A stretch of 64,000 nt of DNA. Source: Nocardioidaceae bacterium (lineage in GTDB: Bacteria > Actinomycetota > Actinomycetes > Propionibacteriales > Nocardioidaceae). The position numbers and the translations under genes were made by a program. How positions within the stretch are numbered: position 1 is the stretch's first letter; each line of letters starts with the position of its first letter. Where the stretch lies: positions 3,149,827 to 3,213,826 of the forward strand of contig CP076053.1 in assembly GCA_018672315.1 (NCBI GenBank), written 5' to 3'. Shown in pieces: positions 11,393 to 19,744 of the stretch. Below the pieces are notes generated by a model that made no database searches, was not told the DNA's origin, and saw only the letters and a program-made list of their open reading frames with translations.

Positions 11393-12123
11393 GCCTCCCG
11401 GCGGAACCCACCTCGGTCCTCCTCGTCCTCGCGGTCGCGGTGCTCGTCGGCGCGACGGTGCAGAGCCTCGTCGGGCTCGGTCTCGGGCTGGTCGCCGCAC
11501 CGATCACGGCACTCGCGGCACCTGAGCTGGTGCCGGTGCTCCCGATCACCCTCGCGATGCTGCTGCCGGTGGCGACGCTGGCCCGGGAACGGGCGGACAT
11601 CGACTGGCGAGCGCTGGCGTGGCTGGTGCCCTCGCGCGTTCCCGGCACCGTGGTCGGGGTGGCCGTGGTGGCGCTCGTGGGCCCGCGGGTCATCGGGATC
11701 GCCGTCGCCGTGATGGTGCTGGTGGCGGTCACCGCCACGGCGTACGCGCCCAGGTTGCCCATCACCCCGACCACCCTGATCGGCGCCGGCCTCGCATCCG
11801 GCGTCGCAGGAACCGCCACCTCGATCGGCGGTCCACCGACGGCATTGCTGCTGCAGCACCGTCCCGCACGGCAGCTGCGCACCACCCTCGCGGTGTTCTT
11901 CCTCGTCGGCGCGGTGATGAGCCTGGTCGGACTGTGGCTCAGTGGCGAGCTCGAGGTGTCGCACCTGTTCCTGGCCCTGGTGATGGCGCCGCTGCTGCTG
12001 GTGGGGGAGTTCGCCGGGCGGCGGCTGCGGCCGGTCCTGCCGACGCGGGCGAGTCGTCGTGCCGTGCTGGCGGTGTGCGGGCTGTCGGCGCTGGTGCTGC
12101 TGGTCAGGTCGCTGAGCGGCTGA
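11389..12123 (+). CDS. TauE/SafE family sulfite exporter-like permease
   Basis: A 244-residue membrane protein with about eight helices, of the TauE/SafE family (anion export: sulfite, sulfoacetate or similar). Family features are the two related halves, seen as LVGLGLGLVAAPITAL near residue 26 and GVAGTATSIGGPPTALLL near 135. The GTG at 11389 is chosen because it overlaps the putative leader peptide stop and gives a first helix right after SLPAEPTS. No sulfur-metabolism gene is adjacent, so the substrate is open. Confidence 0.82.
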   Translation: MSLPAEPTSVLLVLAVAVLVGATVQSLVGLGLGLVAAPITALAAPELVPVLPITLAMLLPVATLARERADIDWRALAWLVPSRVPGTVVGVAVVALVGPRVIGIAVAVMVLVAVTATAYAPRLPITPTTLIGAGLASGVAGTATSIGGPPTALLLQHRPARQLRTTLAVFFLVGAVMSLVGLWLSGELEVSHLFLALVMAPLLLVGEFAGRRLRPVLPTRASRRAVLAVCGLSALVLLVRSLSG

Positions 12124-12221
12124 GCGGGCCGTCTCGAAACCACACACCTCCCGACGGGCTCCGAACGCGTAGAGGAGGGTGAGAGCCTGTGTCCGGCAGG
12201 CGTGACACCTCGGGGTGAGAG

Positions 12222-13688
12222 ATGAGCACGAAGACGACGAGACTGCGTGAGGCAGTCGAGCGCTTCGCGGACGCACCGCCAGCGGGAGCTGAGCCGTCGC
12301 GCACGCCGCCGGCGGAGCTGATGCGTACGCTCCGCCGACGTCAGCGCAGGAGGCGGACGCTGCCCGCGTACGTGCCGGCTCTTGCTGCCGCCGCATCGGT
12401 GATCGCCGTCGTGGTCGGGCTCGTCGCGGGCCTCCCGGTGCTACTCACGGGGGACGACCGCGCAGCGGTGACTGGGCAGACGAGCCAGGACCTGCCGGCG
12501 CCCGAGAAGCTCGTCGGAGCCATCCCCGACCGCGTCGAGGAGCCCGGGCGGTGGATCGACGTCGACCCGGCGCCGGGCGTGGCTGCTGCGGTCGTCGGCG
12601 GCAGTGAGGGGCCGAGCAGGCTGCCGTGGGGGACAGGGGAGCCGGGCGTCGCTGTCGTGTCTGCGAGGACTGGTGCCTACACCTGGTTGGAGCTGCCTCT
12701 GCCCGAGGGTCGCGACGTCGACGTCCGTGGGGGCGACGTGAGTCTGTCGCCGACCGGGAGGTTCCTCGCCTACTGGGCTGCCGCCGACGGCGTCCCGGGC
12801 CCGTACTCGCGCTTCGTCGTGCGTGATCTGGTCACCGGCACGGAACGGAGCTGGCGGCCCGAGGACCAGCCCGGTGGGATCCAATTCTTCGAGACAAGCT
12901 GGGTGGGCGCAGAGAAGGCGCTCGTCACCTTCTCGCGGAGCGTCGGCGATGGCGAGGGCGAAGCCGGCGTACCGGTCGTCTTCGACGCGGTCTCCGGCGC
13001 AGTCCGTCAGGTCGGGGGCACGGAGCTCGCTCGGTCCATCCGGACCGGTTTCAGCGTGCCGGGGAATCCTCTCGTGGCTGCCCGCGGCGACGGCGCCTCG
13101 GCCAGGCTCGTGGAGTTCGCTCTCGACGGGGCGATCATCGGTCGCTATCGGCAGCCGCTCCCCACCGGGGGCCTGCTGGGCGCGATGACCATCTCACCCT
13201 CCCGTACGAGCATCGTGTCGATCGAGGTCAACAACCCTGACCCGCGCCTCGAGATCCTGCACCGCGCGGGCGTCGAACCGTACGAGCCCGGCGACGCGGA
13301 GCAGGCGGACGTCGGGATCGACGATGCCGAGCGCGAGGGCGAGATCGTCGAGACCGAGCCGTCGGCCGCCTTGCTGTCGCTGATCGGGTGGCGCGACGAT
13401 CGGCACGTTCTCGCGGAAGCCGCCGCCGACAGGGGGGCGGACGCGTCCACCAGCGCTGCGTATCGCGTCTTGAGCGTGGACGTGCGGACGGGCAGGTCGC
13501 AGTCGCTCACCCAGGTGCGGGCCGACGCCACGTTCGCCAGCGACCTGTGGGCGCGACCGACGCTTTCCCGCGACGTCGACGCGTCACCCAGCGGGCCCTA
13601 CCGGGTCGTCGGAGGCGTGCTCGTGCTCGTCGTGGGAGTCGTGGCGATCCGGTTCGCTCGGCGCCGACGGGCCGGGGGTGGCCGATGA
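12222..13688 (+). CDS. two-TM propeller-like membrane protein, sigma module 1
   Basis: A 488-residue protein, unnamed. Layout: cytoplasmic N-terminus of about 50 residues with a basic run (RTLRRRQRRRRTLPAY), TM helix near 52-75, an extracytoplasmic domain of about 380 residues with TolB/PD40-like signs (VSLSPTGRFLAYW), a second helix near 462-480 and a basic tail (FARRRRAGGGR). The segment after the first helix has a Pro-rich start (IPDRVEEPGRWIDVD). The four bases ATGA join its end to the sigma gene. Inference: an anti-sigma or sensor protein for that sigma factor; no zinc-type anti-sigma motif (HxxxCxxC) is present. It is closest to the module 2 protein. Confidence 0.75.
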   Translation: MSTKTTRLREAVERFADAPPAGAEPSRTPPAELMRTLRRRQRRRRTLPAYVPALAAAASVIAVVVGLVAGLPVLLTGDDRAAVTGQTSQDLPAPEKLVGAIPDRVEEPGRWIDVDPAPGVAAAVVGGSEGPSRLPWGTGEPGVAVVSARTGAYTWLELPLPEGRDVDVRGGDVSLSPTGRFLAYWAAADGVPGPYSRFVVRDLVTGTERSWRPEDQPGGIQFFETSWVGAEKALVTFSRSVGDGEGEAGVPVVFDAVSGAVRQVGGTELARSIRTGFSVPGNPLVAARGDGASARLVEFALDGAIIGRYRQPLPTGGLLGAMTISPSRTSIVSIEVNNPDPRLEILHRAGVEPYEPGDAEQADVGIDDAEREGEIVETEPSAALLSLIGWRDDRHVLAEAAADRGADASTSAAYRVLSVDVRTGRSQSLTQVRADATFASDLWARPTLSRDVDASPSGPYRVVGGVLVLVVGVVAIRFARRRRAGGGR

Positions 13689-14242
13689 CGGACGCGGCCT
13701 CGCCTTCCTCCGCGCCCGACCTCGAGTCCTTCGTGCGCGACAGGTGGCAGGCGCTCCTCAAGCACGGGGCCATGCTCACCGGCTCCCACCTCGACGGTGA
13801 GGATCTCGTGCAGAGCGCGCTGCTCAAGGTCGCGCCGCGCTGGCACCGGATGCAGGGCGACCCGGAGGCGTACGTACGCCGCGTCATGGTGACCACGAAC
13901 ATCTCGCGGTGGCGACGGCATCGCGGGCGGGAGGTCTTGGCTGCCGACCCGACGTCCGGGCGCGAAGGCGCTGCTGCGGGGCCCGAGACGGCGGAATGGG
14001 ACGTCGGGCCTGCGCTGCGGAGGCTGACGCCGCGACAGCGCACGGTGCTGGTGCTGCGCTTCGTCGAGGACCGCAGCATCGCCGAGACCGCAGACCTCAC
14101 GGGCATGCGGGAGGGGACGGTGAAGTCCACGACCCGGGAGGCGCTGGCAGCGGTGCGCCGCCTGGCTCCCCATCTGCTCGACGTTGACCCCGCCATCTCG
14201 ACAGGCAGTTCTCCGAGATCCGTGGCCTCACGACGCCAGTGA
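13685..14242 (+). CDS. SigE-family ECF sigma factor, module 1
   Basis: A 185-residue ECF sigma factor of the actinobacterial SigE family. Region 2 covers about residues 15-80 (GEDLVQSALLKVAPRW, YVRRVMVTTNISRWRRHRGR) and region 4 about 100-160 (LTPRQRTVLVLRFVEDRSI, then GMREGTVKSTTREALAAV). Region 3 is absent as expected. The ATG at 13685 overlaps the stop of the propeller-like gene (ATGA). The sequence is nearest to the module 2 sigma factor. Targets are unknown. Confidence 0.9.
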   Translation: MTDAASPSSAPDLESFVRDRWQALLKHGAMLTGSHLDGEDLVQSALLKVAPRWHRMQGDPEAYVRRVMVTTNISRWRRHRGREVLAADPTSGREGAAAGPETAEWDVGPALRRLTPRQRTVLVLRFVEDRSIAETADLTGMREGTVKSTTREALAAVRRLAPHLLDVDPAISTGSSPRSVASRRQ

Positions 14243-14353
14243 GTCAGAACTGCATGTCGAAGTGGCGGCAGACCCCTCCGAAGAGGCCGTCTCGCGCGTG
14301 TTCATGGTGAAAGGCTCGGCGCACGCCGCGAGCCAGAGATCCTCGGAGGCACC

Positions 14354-15772
14354 ATGAGCCCATCCCACCCGCGTCTGGCCGACCACGTCCGGGCGTACGC
14401 CGACGGCGTCGAGGTCAGCCCGCCGCCGGCGGACCTGTTGCAGCGAGCGACAGGTGCACGTAGCGGTGGTCCGGCCCGCCTGCGTCCCACCTGGCAGCCG
14501 GCGCTGCTCGCGGCTACGAGCGTCCTCGTGATCCTGGCGCTGGTCATCGGTGGGATGGGAGCGCTGCTCGGTGACCGTGGTGGTGACGCCGTGGGGACCG
14601 AGGAGGCGCGGAGCGGCGAGGCGGCGATCCCGAATCGGCTCGAGGTGCCGTCGCCGTGGTTGCCGGTCGACGAGACGCCGGGGCGGGCAGCGGTCGTCCT
14701 GGCGGGTGAGCACAAGACGCTCACGTCGACGTCACGTGAGGGGGTGTTCGTCGTGTCGGCGACGACCGGGGAGTACACGTGGCTGCCGCTCGCGGACCTC
14801 GCCGATCCTCGTGTGCATTTCCGTGCCGACGGTAAGCCCTTCGCTTTGTCGCCTGACGGGTCGCTTCTGGCGTACTGGCAAGTGGTCGGCAGCGACGCGT
14901 CACCCGTGACGTCGCTCCAGATCGTGGACCTGCGAACAGGTCGGCGTCAGCCGGCGCCGATGCCGGGGGCGACGACGACGCCGAGCCTGCTCTCGTGGGT
15001 GGGTGACTCGACGATCGCCTACGTCACCGTCGACTGGAGCGCGACGAGTCCCGACGTCAGTGGCCGTGGCACCGTCGGGATGTCGGTCCGAGCTGTCCGA
15101 TGGCCCACGATGAAGGGATTCGGTCCGGACACGTATTCACCCGGCTTGCCGGTCCGGGCAATAGCGACGTCCGACGGGGTCACTTACATCTCCACCGACG
15201 CCGACGGACGACGTCTCCGCCCATCGATCATCACCCGCGGCGCCGGGACTGACGAGGAGAAGGCTCAACTGCTCGTTCCCGACGGTGCCTCGGTGGAGAG
15301 CGCACGCATCGGGTCGCCTGTGTTCATCGGGATAGTCGTCGCGGCGATCGACGGCTCTCGCCTAGAACTTCGGAAGCCGTCGCGTGGTCTGCCGGGTGAT
15401 CCGGCGGTCGTCACGCTCGACGGGACCGTCGTCAGGGAGTTGCTTGCAGTCGAGACAACGCAGTCGGTGATCGTCCGAGACGAGCGAGGCGGCAAGTCGC
15501 GCGTGGTGCGCTTGCCGTTCAGCATCCAGTTCGGAGGCGGGCCGCAGCAAAAGATTCTGATCCGAGGCCCCGGGACGACGCCGCAGACGACTGATGAGAG
15601 CGGCGTCTCTACGCCCCCGTCGTACGCGTCGGATCTCTGGGCCGTCCCGACGGTGACGCGTCCCGCGCCGGAGACACCGACGAGTCCGCGCCTGGTCGCC
15701 GGCCTTGGGGCAGGAGTCATCGGCCTGGTGCTCGCAGTCGGCCTGCTCCTGCTCAGGCGTCGTCGTGCCTGA
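14354..15772 (+). CDS. two-TM propeller-like membrane protein, sigma module 2
   Basis: A 472-residue paralogue of the module 1 protein. N-terminal cytoplasmic part with RLADHVRAYADG, TM near 49-72, extracytoplasmic domain starting IPNRLEVPSPWLPVDETPG, a PD40-like SPDGSLLAYWQV, and a C-terminal TM (about 447-468) ending LLLLRRRRA. Shared landmarks with module 1 include VVSATTGEYTWLPL against VVSARTGAYTWLEL, and ASDLWAVPT against ASDLWARPT. The ATG follows a CGGAGG ribosome site. The GC content of the middle third is slightly below that of its neighbours. Role inferred as sensor or anti-sigma of the overlapping sigma gene. Confidence 0.75.
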   Translation: MSPSHPRLADHVRAYADGVEVSPPPADLLQRATGARSGGPARLRPTWQPALLAATSVLVILALVIGGMGALLGDRGGDAVGTEEARSGEAAIPNRLEVPSPWLPVDETPGRAAVVLAGEHKTLTSTSREGVFVVSATTGEYTWLPLADLADPRVHFRADGKPFALSPDGSLLAYWQVVGSDASPVTSLQIVDLRTGRRQPAPMPGATTTPSLLSWVGDSTIAYVTVDWSATSPDVSGRGTVGMSVRAVRWPTMKGFGPDTYSPGLPVRAIATSDGVTYISTDADGRRLRPSIITRGAGTDEEKAQLLVPDGASVESARIGSPVFIGIVVAAIDGSRLELRKPSRGLPGDPAVVTLDGTVVRELLAVETTQSVIVRDERGGKSRVVRLPFSIQFGGGPQQKILIRGPGTTPQTTDESGVSTPPSYASDLWAVPTVTRPAPETPTSPRLVAGLGAGVIGLVLAVGLLLLRRRRA

Positions 15773-16331
15773 GGCTGGGCGCGACAGCGTCGAGGAGTTC
15801 GTCCGCCATCGCTGGGAGGCGCTCGTCCGCTACGCCGTCATGCACACCGGCGACGTCGCCACCGCCGAGGACGTGGTGCAGTCGGTACTGGAGAAGGTGA
15901 TTCCCCGCTGGCACGGCCTGACCGGCGACCGGGAGGCGTACGTACGCCGCGCGATCGTGACGACGAACATCTCGCGGTGGCGGCGGACACGACGCGAGCA
16001 CCCGGCCGACGATCCGTCGCGGAGCCGGGCCGAGCCAATGACCGGCGGACCTGAAGGGGTCGAGTGGGACGTACGCGATGCGTTGAGCCAACTCACCCGC
16101 ACACAGCGCACCGTGCTGGTGCTCCGCTACGTCGAGGACCTCACCGAGCGAGAGACCGCGGAACTCACCGGCATGCGGCTGGGCACCGTGAAGTCGACGG
16201 CGCGCGAGGCGCTGGCAGCCGTACGCCGCGTCGCGCCGCACCTGCTCGACGACGGTAGAGCTCCCAGTGACGCTGAGGCTGAGGAGCGGAGGCTCACGCA
16301 GCCGCAGCGTCACTGGGAGCGCATGCGCTAG
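15765..16331 (+). CDS. SigE-family ECF sigma factor, module 2
   Basis: A 188-residue ECF sigma factor. The GTG at 15765 overlaps the upstream gene by 8 bases. Region 2 has ATAEDVVQSVLEKVIPRWHG and YVRRAIVTTNISRWRR; region 4 has LTRTQRTVLVLRYVEDLTE and GMRLGTVKSTAREALAAVRR. The RRxxVTTNISRWRR and EWDV segments show it is the sister of the module 1 factor. Its last 20 or so codons run through a 16-bp inverted repeat, so the C-terminal tail (after HLLDDG) may be terminator sequence read as protein. Confidence 0.9.
   Translation: MPEAGRDSVEEFVRHRWEALVRYAVMHTGDVATAEDVVQSVLEKVIPRWHGLTGDREAYVRRAIVTTNISRWRRTRREHPADDPSRSRAEPMTGGPEGVEWDVRDALSQLTRTQRTVLVLRYVEDLTERETAELTGMRLGTVKSTAREALAAVRRVAPHLLDDGRAPSDAEAEERRLTQPQRHWERMR
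16260..16320. terminator. long inverted repeat in the 3' end of sigma gene 2
   Basis: Perfect 16-bp arms (16260-16275 and 16305-16320) flank 29 bases. It lies inside the sigma frame and just before the convergent hydrolase gene (stop at 16340), so it could end transcription from both sides. The long loop makes it weaker than a classic terminator. Confidence 0.5.
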
Positions 16332-16339
16332 CGGTCAGC

Positions 16340-17158
16340 TCACTTCTTCAGGAACTCCACGACCGCGTTGTTCCACTCCTCGGCGTGGCTGACGTTCACG
16401 CCGTGGGGCGCGCCCTCGATGAGCACGAGCTCGGCGCCGTCGACCTGCTCGTGGGTGCGCTTGCCGGACCCCTCGAAGGGCACGACGCCGTCGCTGTCGC
16501 CGTGGATGACGAGCGTGGGCTTGGTGATCTTGTCGAGGTCCTTGCGGAAGTCGGTCGTCGCCCAGGCCTCCATCGTGCCGAGCACGGCCTCCTGGCGACC
16601 CTGGCCGCACAGCTCCTTGGCCTTGCTGACCTCGTCCTCGGAGACCTTCAGCTCACCGTCTGCGGAGTAGAAGTCGTTGACGAAGCCGGCCATGAAGTTC
16701 TCGCGGTCGTTCTTCACGCCGTCCTCGAACTGCCCGGCGAGCTCGTCGTCGACCGGACCCTCGGGGTTGTCGTCGCCCTTGTAGAGGTACGGCGGCACCG
16801 CGGAGGCGAAGACGAGCGAGTGGATCTTGTCCTCGCCGTGGTTGCCGACGTAGCGGGCGACCTCGCCGCCGCCCATGGAGAAGCCGACCAGGGTGACGTC
16901 GCTCAGCGACAGACTGTCGATGATCTCGTCGAGGTCCTTGGCCAGCGTGTCGTAGTCGTAGTCGCCCTCGGGCTTCTCCGACCGACCGAAGCCACGACGG
17001 TCGTACGCGATGGTGCGGAAGCCGGCGTTCTTGATGGCGTCGACGTTGTGGCCCCAGGCCTCGGCGCTCAGCGGCCAGCCGTGGATGAGGATCACGGGAC
17101 GGCCATCGCCGCCGGAGTCCTCGACGTGAAGCGTGGTGGAGGTGTTGACATCGGCCAT
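16340..17158 (-). CDS. alpha/beta hydrolase, non-heme haloperoxidase-like
   Basis: A 272-residue alpha/beta-fold hydrolase. The nucleophile elbow GFSMGGG puts the serine at residue 94; the acid is probably D223 in GDSDGVVP and the histidine H252 in GAPHGVN. The oxyanion HGW motif is at 26-28. The family includes esterases and cofactor-free haloperoxidases; the true substrate cannot be told. ATG 17158 follows an AGAGGA ribosome site. It is convergent with sigma gene 2 and divergent from YjbQ. Confidence 0.88.
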   Translation of the reverse strand: MADVNTSTTLHVEDSGGDGRPVILIHGWPLSAEAWGHNVDAIKNAGFRTIAYDRRGFGRSEKPEGDYDYDTLAKDLDEIIDSLSLSDVTLVGFSMGGGEVARYVGNHGEDKIHSLVFASAVPPYLYKGDDNPEGPVDDELAGQFEDGVKNDRENFMAGFVNDFYSADGELKVSEDEVSKAKELCGQGRQEAVLGTMEAWATTDFRKDLDKITKPTLVIHGDSDGVVPFEGSGKRTHEQVDGAELVLIEGAPHGVNVSHAEEWNNAVVEFLKK

Positions 17159-17316
17159 GAGGTGTCCTCTCGTCGACGGCACGCGGTGAGGGCGATCCGT
17201 TGTCGGATCCGAGGCGCCGGCGGCGTGCCGTCGCGGCGCACTCGTCGCATGCCCGGGGCCGACGGCGTACGAAACGCTGTCGACTCCATGGCGCGCAATC
17301 TGTCGCAACCGGACCG

Positions 17317-17338
17317 GAGCCTGTCGGGAGCTTGTCGG
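17317..17338. repeat. 11-bp tandem direct repeat
   Basis: GAGCCTGTCGG (17317-17327) and GAGCTTGTCGG (17328-17338) lie head to tail in the 252-bp divergent region between the hydrolase and YjbQ. An 11-bp period is typical of dimeric response-regulator or activator sites; nothing else was recognised in this gap except a short GATCCG/CGGATC hairpin near 17195. Confidence 0.5.
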
Positions 17339-17410
17339 ATCAGGGCGGTTTGACGTCGAACCGGACGTGACGGGCGGCGTCAGGTCGAGCGGGGCGGGTA
17401 GTCGTCAGGC

Positions 17411-17815
17411 ATGGACTCCGAACTGCAGCAGTACCGCACCGGCGGCTCCGACGTCGTCATGGACATCACGCGCGACCTCGCCTCGTACGTGCAGGGTCGT
17501 GGCGACGGCCTCGCCCACGTCTTCGTACCGCACGCGACGGCCGGCATCGCCATCATCGAGACCGGCGCCGGGTCCGACGACGACCTGCTCTCCGCGCTGG
17601 AGGACCTGCTGCCCGCCGACGGCAGGTGGAAGCACCAGCACGGCACGCCGGGCCACGGTCGTTCGCACGTGATGCCGGGGCTGATCCCGCCGTACGCCTC
17701 CATCCCCGTGGTCGAGGGTCGGCTCGCGCTCGGCACGTGGCAGAGCGTGTGCCTGGTGGACCTCAACGTCGACAACCATGAGCGCGAGGTCAGGTTCAGC
17801 TTCTTGGCGGGCTGA
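17411..17815 (+). CDS. YjbQ family (UPF0047) protein
   Basis: A 134-residue YjbQ-family protein. Family marks are FVPHATAGIAIIE near residue 38, HGRSHVMPGLIPP near 82 and LGTWQSVCLVDLN near 108; the histidines are the conserved metal or substrate ligands. Some members have weak thiamine phosphate synthase activity, but the main function is unsettled. ATG 17411 comes 6 bases after TAGTCG, a weak -10 candidate. Confidence 0.9.
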   Translation: MDSELQQYRTGGSDVVMDITRDLASYVQGRGDGLAHVFVPHATAGIAIIETGAGSDDDLLSALEDLLPADGRWKHQHGTPGHGRSHVMPGLIPPYASIPVVEGRLALGTWQSVCLVDLNVDNHEREVRFSFLAG

Positions 17816-17829
17816 GAGTCCACCTGGTG

Positions 17830-17845
17830 TCGAACGCATGTTCGA
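17830..17845. promoter_or_regulatory. lexA box: perfect LexA (SOS) box
   Basis: TCGAACGCATGTTCGA fits the actinobacterial SOS consensus TCGAAC-N4-GTTCGA exactly. It covers about -37 to -22 relative to the predicted start of the next gene, over the -35 region, where LexA binding would block transcription. Confidence 0.88.
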
Positions 17846-17854
17846 AGCGTCGCG

Positions 17855-17860
17855 TACGCT
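17855..17860 (+). promoter_or_regulatory. -10 hexamer TACGCT
   Basis: TACGCT ends 6 bases before ATG 17867, giving a leaderless transcript under the SOS box. Confidence 0.6.
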
Positions 17861-17866
17861 CCGTGC

Positions 17867-18241
17867 ATGCCCGACCGTCTCGTCGCTCCTCCGGGGTGGC
17901 CGCACCAGGTGCGACCGCCCGACGCGCCGGACTGGGAGCGCACGGCTGTGGCTTGGCTGCTCGACATCTGTCCGCCGGAGTACCGCACGATCCCGGTGCT
18001 CCGTCGCCACGACGTGGTGCTGGCCCGGTTTGCTGCGATCCACGTCCAGGGGTGTCTCGTCGCGACGAAGCGAGGACTGTCCGAGGCACGCGGTGAGCTG
18101 CGCGACGTCGCGCACCCCGATGTCATCGACGCGGCCGTCGAGACGTGGCTGGCCGAGGAGGCTCGCCTGACCGGCGTACGCCGCGCCGTCGCCCTGGTCG
18201 AGGAGGCGCTGCGCGGCAAGCGGTTCGTGGCACGACTGTGA
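17867..18241 (+). CDS. small SOS-controlled protein of unknown function
   Basis: A 124-residue soluble protein, Arg/Ala/Val-rich, without signal peptide or membrane helix. I recognise no named domain. Visible segments: a Pro-rich start (LVAPPGWPHQVRPPDAPDW), AVAWLLDICPPEYRTIPVLR, two helix-like stretches (VVLARFAAIHVQGCLVATKR and VIDAAVETWLAEEARL) and a basic end (EEALRGKRFVARL). The promoter is a perfect LexA box plus a -10 with leaderless spacing, so it should be strongly induced by DNA damage. It does not overlap any operon partner; the next gene downstream starts 84 bases later with its own candidate promoter. Confidence 0.8.
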   Translation: MPDRLVAPPGWPHQVRPPDAPDWERTAVAWLLDICPPEYRTIPVLRRHDVVLARFAAIHVQGCLVATKRGLSEARGELRDVAHPDVIDAAVETWLAEEARLTGVRRAVALVEEALRGKRFVARL

Positions 18242-18270
18242 AGCAGCGCGGAGGATTTCGCAGGAAGGCC

Positions 18271-18294
18271 CAACCAGATCGGAGCCGCCTGCGT
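18271..18294 (+). promoter_or_regulatory. ECF-type promoter candidate of module 3
   Basis: CAACC (18271-18275), a 16-base spacer and CGT (18292-18294) followed by GGAGAG. The same layout stands before module 4. ECF sigma factors often use AAC-containing -35 and CGT-containing -10 elements, so this may be autoregulation. Confidence 0.4.
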
Positions 18295-18325
18295 GGAGAG
18301 GGGTGAGGATCGACCAGGAGGACCC

Positions 18326-19744
18326 ATGACCCACCCCGACACCACCGCGTTGCGCGTCGCGCTCGAGCGCGAGGCCGCGCCGGCCCCGGCACCAGGAGCC
18401 GGCCTCGAAGTCGACGACCTGTGGCGCCGCGGCACGCGTCGGCGCCGGTTGCGCCAGACCGTCGCCGGCGGAGCAGTCGCAGCGATGGCGGTGGGCATGG
18501 CCGGCATCGGATTCCTGGTCGTGGACGGCGCGCCGTCGACCGGCGTCGCGGACGGCTTCGACCGCGCACCGGGTATCCCGGCCTCGGTCGAGCAGCCGGC
18601 GCCGCGTACTCCGGTCCTCGACGGTGAAGGTCTCGCCGGACTGGCAGATGCGTCCGCTGACGGAGTGCGCGTCGCGATGCTGGGCGAGGCCACCATCACC
18701 ACCGACAGCGAGAGCGGCCCGGCCCCCCTGCCGTGGCAGGTGGGCACCGAGTACGACGCTTCCTGGGTGTACGCGCTGACGACCGACGGGACGTACCGGT
18801 TCCTCGACCTCAGGTCGTCCGCACTCGATGTTTCCTCGACGGCGCTGGCGACCGACGGCACGGCCGTCGCACGCCTGTCCCTCTTCTCGGACTCCGGCTC
18901 GACGGCCCCCGACGGCTGCCGGAGCAGCAACGCCCCGCTCCTGACGTACGAGACGGTCGATCGCGACCTGAGGGGAGCCCAGGTGGGTCGAGGCGGACGC
19001 CAATGGACCATCTGCGACAGCAGCCTCGCCTGGTCCGGCGACGGACGCGCAGTGAGCCTGCTGCTCACCGAGCTCGACGATCAGCCGGCCCTGTACGTCG
19101 ACCGCCACCAGGTGTCCGACTCCATGGCGATCCGAAAGATCGACCAGGCGTCCGACATCGTGGTCGGACGTTCCCCCGCGGGAGTTCTGTGGACCCGTGA
19201 CGACGTGGTGCATCAGTGGGAGTTCCGCGAGGGCGTCCGCGACGTCGGTCCTGCCGAGGGTGCCCGGCAGGTCGTGGTCGCTCCCTTCGCCCCGCAGGCC
19301 GTCGGCGTCACCGACGACGGCTCGTTGCGCACCACGGCGTGGCCCCCGACCGACGGCTCCTGGTCGACCGTGCCCGGTCCTGCCGTGGCCCAGGTCGTCG
19401 GGTGGGTCGGCGGTGACGCCGTCGTGGTTCAGGAGCGAGATGCAGACTCGCTGACCGTGCGCAGCCTCGACGGGTCGAGCAGGCCCTACGGCGCCGACCT
19501 GCCCCCTGAGGTGGTCGACCACGCCTCGACGGCGCTGGCCGTCGAACTGCTCGACCGTCCGCTCGGACCCGCGGCCCAGGCGCCGTCGTACTGGTACCGC
19601 GCCCCGGCGGTGCGAACGACGGCCGTGCTCGGACTCGTCGGCGCGGTCATCGCGAGCCTCGTCTGGCTGGGTGTAAGCACCCAGCGACAGCGAGCGAGCC
19701 GGGGAACGACTTCCGACGACTGGTGGGACGGCGATGCGCGCTGA
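18326..19744 (+). CDS. two-TM propeller-like membrane protein, sigma module 3
   Basis: A 472-residue protein with the module topology: short N-terminus with DLWRRGTRRRRLRQTV, TM near 45-66, extracytoplasmic domain starting IPASVEQPAPRTPVLDG, C-terminal TM near 430-450, then a longer acidic tail (SDDWWDGDAR). ATG 18326 follows a perfect AGGAGG. It overlaps the sigma gene by 11 bases. It is more divergent than the module 1 and 2 proteins and nearer to module 4 (both share the LW-x(3)-R/GR basic segment before the helix). Function inferred only from context. Confidence 0.72.
   Translation: MTHPDTTALRVALEREAAPAPAPGAGLEVDDLWRRGTRRRRLRQTVAGGAVAAMAVGMAGIGFLVVDGAPSTGVADGFDRAPGIPASVEQPAPRTPVLDGEGLAGLADASADGVRVAMLGEATITTDSESGPAPLPWQVGTEYDASWVYALTTDGTYRFLDLRSSALDVSSTALATDGTAVARLSLFSDSGSTAPDGCRSSNAPLLTYETVDRDLRGAQVGRGGRQWTICDSSLAWSGDGRAVSLLLTELDDQPALYVDRHQVSDSMAIRKIDQASDIVVGRSPAGVLWTRDDVVHQWEFREGVRDVGPAEGARQVVVAPFAPQAVGVTDDGSLRTTAWPPTDGSWSTVPGPAVAQVVGWVGGDAVVVQERDADSLTVRSLDGSSRPYGADLPPEVVDHASTALAVELLDRPLGPAAQAPSYWYRAPAVRTTAVLGLVGAVIASLVWLGVSTQRQRASRGTTSDDWWDGDAR

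Noticed and set aside
13276-13291. TCGAAC half-sites inside genes (also near 17355 and 36657)
   Set aside because: Only one half fits the LexA consensus and they are not at promoters.
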